Assembly (NCBI GenBank): GCA_907165135.1
Contig: OU015568.1
Location: 938,501 to 1,002,500, forward strand
DNA: 64,000 nt
Origin: Oikopleura dioica
Lineage: Eukaryota; Chordata; Appendicularia; Copelata; Oikopleuridae
Direction: 5' to 3'
Shown: piece after piece, positions 44,422 to 54,693 of the stretch
How positions within the stretch are numbered: the first letter of the stretch is position 1
Layout of the letters: the number at the start of each line of letters is the position of its first letter
Translations under genes and position numbers: made by a program
Notes under the pieces: model-generated
Databases searched by the model: none
The model's input: the letters and a program-made list of their open reading frames with translations, nothing else
Told to the model about the DNA's origin: nothing

Positions 44422-45200
44422 AATGAAACTTGCCTATTTTTTCAGCGCTCTTACCTTTGCCCAGGAAGTTTTCGAAGAAACAACCACCTCTGTTGAAGGT
44501 AAAAAATATCTCAAATATTTAGTTCCCAAATTTTAAAAACCCAAATTAAGGAATTGATGAGCGAGGACGAAAGAAAAACAACAAGAACAATAAAAACAAC
44601 TATCCTTCCTACACTACCACCGCTGCTCCCTACGTGGACCCCTACGCCAACCAAGACCCTAACTACGCTGGAGACAACTATCAAGCGCCAGCAAACAACG
44701 ACAACGCCGGCGGAAACTACGACAACTCCTACCAGGATCCAGTCACTCAAGTTCCAACATGGGTCAATCCAAACGAGCAGCCTCAAGTTGCTCCCTGGGT
44801 CAACCCCAACGAAGCTCCCCAGGTCGCCCCTTGGGTCAACTCTAACGAAGCTCCTCAAGTTCCACCATACGTTAACCAGAACGACTACCAAGTGCCATCT
44901 TGGGTTAATCCCAACGAAGCTGCCCAAGTCGCTCCTTGGGTCAACCCAAATGAAGCACCACAGGTTCCTCCCTACGTTAACCAGAACGACTACCAGGTTC
45001 CCTCCTGGGTAAACCCCAACGAAGCCCCACAAGTCGCTCCATGGGTCAACCCGAACGAGGCTCCTCAAGTTGCTCCTTGGGTCAACCCGAATGAGCAGCC
45101 ACAAGTTCCACCATACGTCGCGCCCAACAACAACTACAACAGCAATTACAATAACAACAATAGCAACAACTATGGAAACAACTACAGAAGACGAAGATAA
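44422..45200 (+). CDS. Secreted low-complexity protein with PxWVNPNE repeats
   Basis: ATG 44422 gives a leader (MKLAYFFSALTFAQ). A 52-nt intron (44499-44550) leads to a Lys/Asn-rich segment and a Tyr/Asn/Ala stretch. Then comes an array of about 11 units of roughly 13 residues, of the form APQVAPWVNPNE, alternating with VPPYVNQNDYQ. The tail is Asn/Tyr-rich (NNYNSNYNNNNSNNYGNNY) and ends RRRR with TAA at 45200. No cysteines are seen. Such regular Pro/Trp/Asn repeats suggest a structural, adhesive or gel-forming extracellular protein, possibly of the house or tunic; that is inference. A long antisense frame over the same bases is a shadow of the repeat. Confidence 0.7.
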
Positions 45201-45231
45201 ATACAGTACATTCTCTATCAATACAGTTGAT

Positions 45232-45674
45232 CTGGGGTCGGCAACCGGACAGGACAACAGGACATCTGTGTCCTGTCATGTCCGGTTTTATGTCCTGTTA
45301 CCGGACAGGACAGGACAGGACACCGGTTTTTGGTGTCCTGTTCCGTGTCCGGTCCACAATTCAGCCTCTAAATAACCTATTTTTTCCACTACAATGTGTA
45401 TCGAAACAAAATTTGTTCTTCGTAACTTCACGAAAAATATATTATATTCGAATTTGTCAGTTTTCTGTACTTATTGATCTCTATCAATTTACTTTTAATA
45501 CATATATCTAGTATTCTTCTTAAAAACCACGTATTTTGATTAAATTTTTTGTAAAAAAGAGTCACCGGACGCGACCGGACATAACCGGACAGGACAGGAC
45601 ATCGCCCTGTCAAATGTCCTGCCGGACAGGACAGGACAGGACACGGCTATTTGGTGTCCGGTTGCCGACCCCAG
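45232..45674. mobile_element. hAT-type MITE (443 bp)
   Basis: The terminal inverted repeat CTGGGGTCGGCAACCGGACA is perfect and matches the CAGGGGTCGGCAA style of hAT ends. The 8-bp target duplication CAGTTGAT is at 45224-45231 and 45675-45682. Subterminal GGACAGGACA and TGTCCTGT repeats fill both ends. It lies 31 bp past the stop of the repetitive protein gene, so it may alter that gene's 3' end. Confidence 0.9.
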
Positions 45675-45820
45675 CAGTTGATTCATCAAATTTTTAGTGT
45701 ATCTTCCTATTGTCTATTATTTACAGTCAGAGCTCTGTAGTACAGTTGGCGCAAAAGCAGTTTAAATTCTTGAGGTCGAACGGATAAATAGCTATTTACA
45801 GTAGTTGCTTCTTTTTCTTC

Positions 45821-47040
45821 TTACTGGCAGGTGAACTTCTTTCCATTCTTGAGACAGGCTAACCCGTCGGCACATGGAGGTCTTCTGTATTTCGCTCGTT
45901 CTGGTTTCGGACTGCATGGCTAAAAGAAAAAAGTGTGATTTCAGGCGGCCAGGCTTAGCGGAATCAACAAGGAGTATCAAAGAGGAGCTGGAAAAACTTT
46001 CGCGCAGATTCTTGTCTTTGATCTTTTCAATTTTGGTTTTCAAAGAGAAAAACCATAAATTTTCTTTTCTAGCGACAAATATAAAATTAAGAAAAAAATA
46101 TTAATTGGAAAATAAAATAAAATGCAGAAAAAATACTCGATTTTAGAATTAATATCAAAAATTCTTAAGCAATTAATCAGTCTTTCTCTATTTTAGGTCG
46201 CTGAGGTGACGAAAGGAAAAAATGTTATAATGAAATAATTATTTATTTGAGCAACGGTGCTTAGCCCTTTGAAGATCAAAGGCGGCCGCGAGCGATTTTC
46301 CCCTTTGATCTGCGCGGCCCTTGAAGCGAAAAGCGCTATCGACTCAAAACCAACGAGCGTTCAAGTCTTATCTCGCTTTTTTATTCTAACGCAGCTTACA
46401 GTACACTGGCGGACGATCTGACTTATCGCTGTCTTCAAGACATTTTCAGCTCTTTTGAACAACTTTCAATCAAAAAACTCGTTTAAAAATATTCCCGAGA
46501 TCTCAAGTTTTCCAGAAAATTTCCTCTTGAATCTTTTGATCATAGTCAGCAGTGAAACAAGTTCATACCTTATCTTTTGCCAGAGGCGTGTGGCAGAAAC
46601 CATGGCTGTGTTTTGAGTGGCGCGCGCAGATTTCGCGATGCTTACAGCTTTTCTGGGTTAGACATCGGAGCCTCCGACGTCTTGACCGCGTTCGTCTTGA
46701 TTTCGGCGAACTCTAGAATTTTTTCTTATGAAAATTTGATTGAAATAAAAGAGGATGAAACATTACCCTAACCTAGGCACTTTGACTTGGGGTGCCTTGA
46801 GAGGTCCTTTCAGCCACCCTGGTTTTTAACCCTAACCCTAGCTCTTACCTTTTTTCTTCGTTTGGAGCAAACGCCATTTCTACACTCATTCTTCGCATTG
46901 CCCCCCTCTCCTTGACAGCATTCAATATCTTCAGTACACTTTTGTTTCTTCTTCAAGCATTTGTGGCACTTTCCAAAGGGATGACCGTTCTCCAGTCTGA
47001 AACAGAATCGCCGACTCGGGCAATCATCGTGTATCGTACA
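45821..47040 (-). CDS. Dickkopf-like secreted Wnt antagonist (5' exon not found)
   Basis: Three exons join in phase 0: 46849-47040, 46569-46712 and 45821-45919. Exon 1 holds the N-terminal Dkk-type Cys domain: CTIHDDCPSRRFCF, KCHKCLKKKQKCTEDIECC and ECRNGVC. A basic linker (SRRTRSRRRRLR) leads to the second Cys domain: CLTQKSCKHREICARH, HGFCHTPL, CSPKPERAKY and CADGLACLKNGKKFTCQ, with TAA at 45821. Dkk proteins bind LRP5/6 and block Wnt signalling. The second domain looks shorter than usual (about 9 Cys instead of 10), so family membership is probable, not certain. The exon with start codon and signal peptide was not found between 47041 and 47640. Confidence 0.6.
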
Positions 47041-48632
47041 CTAAAAACCAAACATGAAGGACAAGAAATCATGAAAGAAAAGCGATAGACGATCAGAGAT
47101 CAAAAAAGGTCCTTTGCTGCAAATTTACGAACTTATGGGAAGCATGAGTCGAGTGAACAAGGTCGATTCAAGCCGTTTGATCTGCCCCGCGGCGACGATT
47201 TTAGGGAAGAGCCGCCTTCCGACCGGAGGCCAAATAAAATTAGAATCCGCGAGAAAGAATAAACACTACTGTACTTAAATGGCAGTCATGAACCAATTTC
47301 TCCTTTTTCTGTTAAAGAAGATGACATCATGTGTCAATTTTAAGGTGTTCAAGAATGGGGTTTGATTTAGGAAATTAACGCCGCTTAGATCTTTAGCGCT
47401 GCTAAGACTAAACACTTCGCAAGACCCCTTTGATCTTTCCAGATCATTCCTTTCGACGCTTTTTTGTCTTTTTCTTACTGTAAAGACAACTGAAAACATA
47501 CAGTGTTGTCTGTTTTATCTCAGCTTGACCGCCCAGATCTCTGTTGGCGGTTTTGCGGTGGCGGCGTGACAATATAAAAAGTAAAAGATCGAGCTGTTAA
47601 TTTATCACTGGTGCTTTGATTTTCGAAAATGTTTTCCGATTCGTGTTTTAATTTGATAAGTCAGTTCCGGGAGAAAAGCAGTTAAATTCTTCAACGGAGA
47701 AAAAAATGTGACACCAATTTATGGCCCCTAGCCCTACGTCACTACACACGAAAATGGATTATCAAGGGTTAAGGGGGTCAATCCAATTTTGAGAGAAAAA
47801 AACCAAAGATACAGTTATTCTTGTGAGAAGCGAAAACAACGAAGACGCGAAAATTTACGGTCGCCTGTGGGTTGGCATGTTGATCAATGTGTCACGTGAT
47901 CAAAGAAGCGATCAAATGCGAAGCGAAAGCCAACTGGCAGCTTTATCTTCCCCCCATGTTTGTTTTCATTTCTTCACAACTTTCATCAGAAGAATACATT
48001 TTTTCTACCCCCTACCTCTTGATTCTGATGGAGTCCCAGGGAGTCGAGCTTTTTGAGAATTTTTCGTCGGTGTTTCTTTCTGCTTTCTTTTTCTAGAGCG
48101 CGAGGAGTGACTGTAGCTTCAGGAATTCGCTCGATTAAGGATTGAGCGGACACTTCTGTGCCTAAATTTTCAATTTTTTTTTAGATTTATTTTTCTTAAA
48201 AGAATTTTACCTGCGATAGTAAAAAGAAAAAGAATAATCCACTTCATTCGATCTTCATAAAATTCTTTCTTCTTCGTCGCTTTTTGATTTTTTTTTCTCT
48301 TATTAGTTGAATAATTTCTTGATTTAAATTTTGATAGTAATAAGTAGGCTCAGGTAGATTTTTGCAAGCCGTGAGAATAGCGCGTAGCGTCTCTCCAGAG
48401 CGCCCTCGGGCGCGTTTTTTTCTAGCGCGGTCATGAAAGAAGATCAAAACTTTTGTCAGGAAAGTTCTTTTTTTTCCCGGATTTTAAATTGGGATAAAAT
48501 TTGGTTCAGCATGCTCTTTTTTTTTTCTTCTTGAAAATCTTCTTGAAAATTTCAAAAAAAAAAATGATTTGGAAAATTTTCAAAAAAAAAATATCTGAAA
48601 AAGTTTAAAATAAACGTCAACTCGTTCCAGAC
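47041..48632. other. intergenic
   Basis: No supported gene is seen. TCACGTGA is at 47892-47899, and poly-T/poly-A tracts lie at 48170-48180 and 48500-48600. The frame at 47823-48056 has no coding character. Confidence 0.4.
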
Positions 48633-50134
48633 CAGGGCTGGTAAATTCGCGTCCTAAAATCTGTCGAAAATTTTTAGTGCACTAAAATTAGTGCGCGAAT
48701 TTATTTTGCCGAGACTTTAGTGACTTTCGCGTCACTTTCGCGTGTGTCTCGAAAAGTGTCGAAAATAAGGGCTGCTGATTGGCGCGCCAATGAGCGCGGG
48801 CTCTTTAATTCTGAAGAATACGTAAGTTTAAGAATTTCAAAGTTTGAAATTCAAACTTCGTTAATATTTGAATTTCAAAGAGTTTCAATAAAGTGGATTG
48901 GGTAATCGAGGGCGTGAATTTTAATATAGTCAAAAATGACTTTATCAATCCATTTGTTAATTTTCTTTATAAATATAAAGTAACAAATATAGCTTATATT
49001 ATATAGGGAAAAATAGAATTCATTTTTTGTTTGCAACTCTTTCTGTGCTGGATTTGAATGATAAGCTTAGACTCTTAGCCTAAGATTAGCTTTCTAAGGG
49101 AGGTCTTCTCCCTAATTTTTTTATTGAAGCTTGTTCTTCCTGCATTTTCCCTTTCTTGTCAATCTTCTTCTTGTCGTCGTTCGACTAATCTTCGGTGTCC
49201 TCAAAAGCCATTTTGGTAATGCATTACCAAATTCGGCAAAAAAGTGTCGTTTTTTTCATTCAAAGAGCGAGTGTGCGCTCCGCGCCTGTAAAATAGAAAA
49301 CTTGTGGGGTGTTTTATTCATTAACTTGGCGAAAAAATATATATAAATTGATAATCGACAACCGAAAATTGGTAATGGGTTACCAAAAATTTTGGTAATG
49401 AGTCCGACCGTTCCCCGAAAGTAGAACGTATCAGTCAAGGCTGCTCTAGCTTCAGAGTCTGTTGAGGACAGCGATGAGAAGTCGTCGGACGATGACAAGA
49501 AGAAGAAAGGCAAAAAATGAAGAAAAGCAGGAAGATCCAGCTGCGGATGGCCCTGCGATAAAAAATTAGGGAGAAGACCTCCCTAGCAAAGCTTATCTTA
49601 GCTCATCATTAAAATATTCGACAAAAAGAATTTTCAACAAAAGTTGACTTTTATTCCTTTCAACTTCTTTGTTACTAAATTAGGACACTGGAAATATATT
49701 TTTTTTTCGCAAAACTCAAAAGTACTTGTTTCAAAGAACTAATACGCTCAGGTGAAAGAGGATGATCGATAACCTTAGCTGACTTAATTTGGTGGGGGGC
49801 TGAAAACGATTTTTTAAAAATTAAATTGTGTCATATTTATGATGCATTGATTTTTAAATATCTAGCAGTTTCAGTTTGAAGAAATTCTTCCCTGGCAAAA
49901 ATCGTCTTCCATGAAACATCCGGGAAGAGCCCATTGGATGATGAAAAAGAGCCTCTTTTTTCGCGTCTTTAGTGCTGATCAGCTCTCGAAAAGTCACTAA
50001 TTTCCCCAAGAGGAAAAATTAGTGTCATTTTAGTGCACTAAAGGCGCGAAAGACGCGAAAATGTCTCTAAAAAAATTAGTGCACTAATTTTTTTTTTCTT
50101 CGAGAGAAAATAGTGCGCTCATTTACCAGCCCTG
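48633..50134. mobile_element. hAT-type element (1502 bp) with nested inverted repeats
   Basis: The ends CAGGGCTGGTAAAT and ATTTACCAGCCCTG are inverted repeats. The 8-bp duplication TTCCAGAC flanks at 48625-48632 and 50135-50142. Subterminal TTAGTGCACTAA repeats occur at both sides. There is no transposase frame. A second inverted-repeat unit is nested at about 49085-49595. Confidence 0.88.
49085..49595. repeat. Nested inverted-repeat element inside the hAT element
   Basis: GGGAGGTCTTCTCCCTAATT near 49098 is repeated inverted near 49565 (AATTAGGGAGAAGACCTCCC). Inside are TTGGTAATGCATTACCAA and a short coding-like tail (SVEDSDEKSSDDDKKKKGKK, 49455-49520). Confidence 0.65.
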
Positions 50135-50142
50135 TTCCAGAC

Positions 50143-51319
50143 TCCCATCGTCTTTTCTTTCAAGGATCAATTTCGCATGGATTTCCTTAATCTTTGCCGC
50201 GGCGGTTTTCACGTCATGAAAGTTTCAAATTCAACAATTACAGTGTTTCCGATAAGAAAAGACATCATTCTGACGACAAAAATTTTACGTGGATGAACCT
50301 GTCAGTCGGCTGTAATTAAATTTTTAGTCAGGAGTCTACTACGAGTGTCCTAAAGCATGTGACTTTGATAAGAAAACATCATGTGAGGCAAAAGTTTAAG
50401 CCAATTTAGCCAGACGGAGATCCTTATTTTTAAGGCCGTAGATTACATCTCCGCTTTTAGATTTTCACTTATCCAGACTTTCATCCGTATAGATTTTCAG
50501 TATAAGAATTTCGTTCGTATGAGAAAAAAAGTAAACTTAGAGGCACGCACGAATGCTGCTGAAAGAAACTGAGAACTTTGATTTTTGCCGCCTTCCTCTT
50601 TCGCACTTCCTTGATTTCAGCTCTCATCTCCCACACAGAAGAAAGACGGTTTATTTCTTCAATAACTAAATTTCATTAATCAGGTCTATCTTGAAAATGA
50701 TACTTAAGGTAGCCTAAAGGTAGCTAAGGCTGCGTTTTTTTTTACTCAATCTGATCTTAGGATTTAAATTAATACAAATACCTCGATCACTGTCAGTAAT
50801 GAAAATGTATATCTGAGCCCAAGACTGTCATAGTTATGGTGTTTTTACATAAAGTTCAGATAAATCTAGAGAATTATCAAAAAATATTGTCTGCAAATGA
50901 TGGAGCTGACAATGCTCATTCAGTCATCCTTGACTTGGTGAATGTGTCGCCTTTTAATGTTCTTACTTAGTGGATTCAAATTAAAAAGATCGTTTTCCTT
51001 CATATGTTAAGCTTTCTGGCCCAAGAATGCACAAGGCAACAATTGCATCAAGTTAGACCCTTTTTCCCGCATTTCTCCCCCATTTAATAAGATACTTTTA
51101 TCATCTAATGCGAGTTAGTCAATGTGCCAGTCATTTCATTTCTTGTGACGCAACGGTCGTCGGAACTCGCGCCCAGCAAATCTGATCTGAAATCATTGAT
51201 AGCCCGCCTTCGGTTTCCATCACGCGACTTCATCCCCGAACTATAAAGTTCGCCCTTCTTCGCTGTTCCCACGCAAATTAAAAGTAAAAGCTTAAAGTAA
51301 AACAAAAAATATTTAAAAA
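50143..51319. other. intergenic, upstream of a secreted-peptide gene
   Basis: No gene is supported. CTATAAAGTT at about 51240 is a TATA-like box about 80 bp before the next ATG. Confidence 0.4.
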
Positions 51320-51523
51320 ATGAACTTTTCAATCATCCTTTTCGTTCTCCTTCAAATCGCCTCGGCAGCCCCTAGCGGCTCAAGAATCAGCTGGATGGAG
51401 CATCGAAATTCGCAAAGAGACATGGCTTTGGCCGAAAGAGTCTCGAGAAAATTCATGAGCAAGAGAAGAAATTCATTCAGAATGCGCGGAAATGCAATGA
51501 GAGGATTCTTCGTTGATTTCTAA
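51320..51523 (+). CDS. 67-aa secreted Arg/Met-rich peptide
   Basis: ATG 51320 opens a clean signal peptide (MNFSIILFVLLQIASA, cleavage near SAAP). The mature part is short and basic with repeated Arg-Asn-Ser and Met-Arg steps: SRISWMEHRNSQRDMA, RKFMSKRRNSFRMRGN and AMRGFFVDF. There are no cysteines. SKRRNS offers a possible dibasic processing site. An upstream TATA-like box and a downstream AATAAA at about 51606 make a compact complete gene. It could be a prohormone, antimicrobial or matrix peptide; no family is recognised. Confidence 0.55.
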   Translation: MNFSIILFVLLQIASAAPSGSRISWMEHRNSQRDMALAERVSRKFMSKRRNSFRMRGNAMRGFFVDF

Positions 51524-51928
51524 AATAGCAAAATTGAAAAAGGATTTTTCGATGATTTGGTTTTCTGCAAAATCTTTGTAAACTCACTTCTCTGTAACTA
51601 TTTAAATAAAAGTAAATATTTAAAAAATGGTTTTCTCTTCAATTTTGTCTTCGTTGATTTCAGTCTGCAGAAAGTTCATTTTTTCTAGAAGAAAAACAGC
51701 TTTAGGAAAAACATTGGCATTTGAAATCAGTTTAAAAGTGAGCGAACTAATAAAAATGTCGACAAATAACCAGAGGAAGGGATTTTATATGTCATTATTT
51801 TGTCGAAAATTGTTCATGAAAGAACTTTTTCGGCTTTTCGGCCCGAAAATTAAGTTGCGAAACCCGCAAAAAAAAAACAAAAATCGAAAGGATTTTTTTG
51901 AAAAATCCAATGAAGACGACATCGCACG

Positions 51929-52486
51929 ATGAATATGACCATCACCGAGGATCTCTTGGACGATTACAAAGACACCATCCACCCTGCTCTTTTTACAGAA
52001 GAGGGGATGACCGTCGAGCTGAAGAAAGAAAAAGAACGAGAACTCAATAAGATTATCGAGTTTTGGTGGACTTTTGGAATCAATATTGCTGTACTTGTGT
52101 AAGTTTTATCGACGAAAAGAGGGAAATAATGCGTTTTCTTGAAGATTAATCGTCGTGATGATCGTTGTTTTCAACTATCGGGAATTCGAAGATGTTGGTG
52201 AGCAAATACCTTATGCTGAGCACGATACGATCTATCTCAAGGGATCGGTCATTTACCGTCATTTTGGCAAAAAAAACAAGTTTTAAAACACTTTTTGACC
52301 GAGAAAAAGTGCGAAATGGGCCTGAACAAAAGCTACATGACCGAGCTTATGAACAGCACCGCCGACATTCCAGCATCATCACAGGGCGAATACAGTCAGC
52401 ACCTTCTCCTGGAAAGCTCGGTTATCGACCAACTCATCCGAAACTTGACCTGCGAGTATTTGCCTGATCACAAAGTCATGACTTGA
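51929..52486 (+). CDS. Small single-pass (type II) membrane protein
   Basis: ATG 51929 starts MNMTITEDLLDDYKDTIHPA. The charged segment ELKKEKERELNKIIEF precedes the span TFGINIAVLVLIVVMIVVF, which is split by a short GTAAGT intron. Outside follow YAEHDTIYLK and, after a second intron, CEMGLNKSYMTELMNSTADI with N-glycosylation sites, then LTCEYLPDHKVMT and TGA at 52486. The second intron (52242-52309) begins GG and ends AG; without it the frame stops soon after. Two luminal cysteines could pair. It resembles in build the small membrane gene at 22593. Confidence 0.5.
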
Positions 52487-53312
52487 AAAAATAAAGAGTC
52501 CTCTTCCTATTGCTAGGAAAGAGTTTTACTGAGAGCAATAAATTTATGATTGTTGCCATAGAAAAATGCACTGGAAAAATGATTGTAAATTTTAAAGTGA
52601 GCGTCAATATGAGTAAAGCAGATCGCAGTGAAACCAAAGCAAACATAAAAATACACGACAGGTTAGGAAAACGATGATAAGACGGATGTGATCTTTTGTT
52701 ATATTGAATATTTTGCTACTGTTCCGAATATGGAAGGGAAAATTTTAAATTAAAGAAATGAAGGAATGTATAATATACGGTGAAAATAATCTGAAAGATG
52801 AAAATGGAGGGCTTCGACTGAATAGGTCAGAATTCGTATAAAAATGTCACGTGATCAAAATTAGGTAAAAATAAAACTTTATGCACTTTGACCCTTTCTT
52901 TCGGAAAATTTATTTTTTTCATTGTTTTATTAATTCTCCTCAAATTGACACAAGAAATCATGGATGAGAAATTCTCATCATACCCTTTTTACAGTCATCA
53001 TTTCCTAATGATTTTATACGATTCTGACTCACGATCTTGACGTTCTTCAGGATTCATAATCTTCCTCACGGAAAATTGCAAGGGTAACATTCGCAAATGA
53101 TGAGAACGCATGACGCAGTCATCAAAGCAGCCGCGTTTTTATTTAATTTCCACTCGGTCATATTGCCGTTGCCAGCAGTGAGGCATTTATATTCCTCAAC
53201 AAATATCAATTTCGAATCAGCATTAAAAAGCTCGGCCCGGAAGGCAGCGCCATTCAAAAACATTTCGAATTTTTGAGAGCACGACGAGAAGCGCAAAAAG
53301 AAAGAATAAAAA
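52487..53312. other. intergenic
   Basis: No gene is seen. TCACGTGA lies at 52847-52854 downstream of GTATAAAAATG. Confidence 0.4.
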
Positions 53313-54182
53313 ATGAAGCTCGATCCTAATTCAATCATCAGCTGTAAGTAGAAAGGATTTTTAATGAATTAGCATTCACAACAAAAATTTGGGAATAAAT
53401 AATGAATTTTTAGCAAACGACGTTGTCCCATCTAACAATGTCTTTCCCGAACATTGTGGCGACACAGTCGAAGTCAATCAAGCAACTGCATTGCATGGAA
53501 TGCTGATTGCAGCGTACATCATGCTCATTGTTCCCGTAAGTACTAGAAATTGTGAAAAACTTCTGTTCTGACTCCAAGTTGTTGATTCGAGCTATCGACC
53601 ACGGCTCTCAAAAATAACTAATTTCTTTTTAGTTCTTCCCTCTCGTCGGTGCATTTTTGCGAAGAAAAGAAAGCAACCACGTTTGGGGCTCAAACTTGCC
53701 TGGTATTTGCTCACTCGTTGCTGGTGCGCTCTACCTTGCCTGGTATTACACAGGTAAAGAAAGAAATAACCAACCAAAAATTTAACTTTAATTACTCAGA
53801 AATCAAACCGAACGAACTTGATGAGATTGAAAAATTCAACAAAATCTTCAAAGCTTTCAATGCTCTCTCGCTTACTGTCACCCTTTTCGGAGCCTTAGCA
53901 CTGATTCATCTTTGCTTCGCTTTCCTTGGAAATATCCTCTGCTCGAAATTCGGCTCTGGTGACAGACTTGTCGGACTTTTCACCTTCATTTTCATGACAA
54001 TTGGTGAGATGAAATTTTCAAATTTAATCTTATTATTTTTCTAAGTTTTGGCTGTTTTGATCGCCGCTCCCGCTGCTGCTACTGCTCTCGGCTGGAAGTA
54101 TGCCTTTGGTGCTTGCGACCACTGGCTTACCGGACTCACCCTTCTTAACAAACCAGAAATCGACTGGTCGAATCTTGATTAA
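53313..54182 (+). CDS. Four-span membrane protein of unknown family
   Basis: Five short exons joined by GT-AG introns give about 220 residues from MKLDPNSIIS. Membrane segments are ALHGMLIAAYIMLIVPFFPL, GICSLVAGALYLAWYYT, ALSLTVTLFGALALIHLCFA and FIFMTIVLAVLIAAPAAATA. A short luminal loop near the start has VFPEHCGDTVEVN, and the end is LNKPEIDWSNLD with TAA at 54182. No tetraspanin CCG or claudin W-GLW-C-C motif is present. The function is unknown; the four-helix layout would fit a MARVEL-like or transporter-accessory protein. Confidence 0.6.
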
Positions 54183-54693
54183 GACGCTCGACGAAAAGAT
54201 ACCAAAAGAATGACATGAGAAATCATCGACGAAATTATTCCCTTTTTTGCTGTTTCATATCTTTCCCTAAATATGAGTCTTTTTACAAACAATAAATCTA
54301 TTGATGCTGATTCGATATTGTTTTTTTCATGAAGATGATCTTTTACTCTTTTTAGGTATTAGCAATTGCAGATTTTTCAAGGAAAAGGCAGAGATTTCTA
54401 TGAAGATGAAAGTGCTGACTTGGATTGAGGCGGTTACGAACTCTTTGAAGGAGGATATGATACGGAGTTGACGTAATAAAATCCAGAAGTTCTTAGCGCA
54501 GATTAAAGTAATAGTCCGCCCATTTCTAAGTTTACTCTTCAATTACTAAAAGAGCCTATTGACATTAAAAATTTTTCGAGAAGAAAAAAGGAATGAGTTC
54601 AATTTTGCACAGCCAATCAGATACAGTCAGCGTCCAACTGTATCAGTTCGCTCGATTTTTGAAAAAGAGAAAGAGAGAAAAAACGTAGTAAAA

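Noticed and set aside
44511-45257. 248-residue antisense frame over the repetitive protein gene
   Set aside because: It is the complement of the repeat codons, gives an implausible Val-rich product, and the plus strand has leader, intron and stop.
46828-46848. AACCCTAACCCTAG telomere-like sequence
   Set aside because: Only two units, inside an intron; far too short to be an interstitial telomere or chromosome end.
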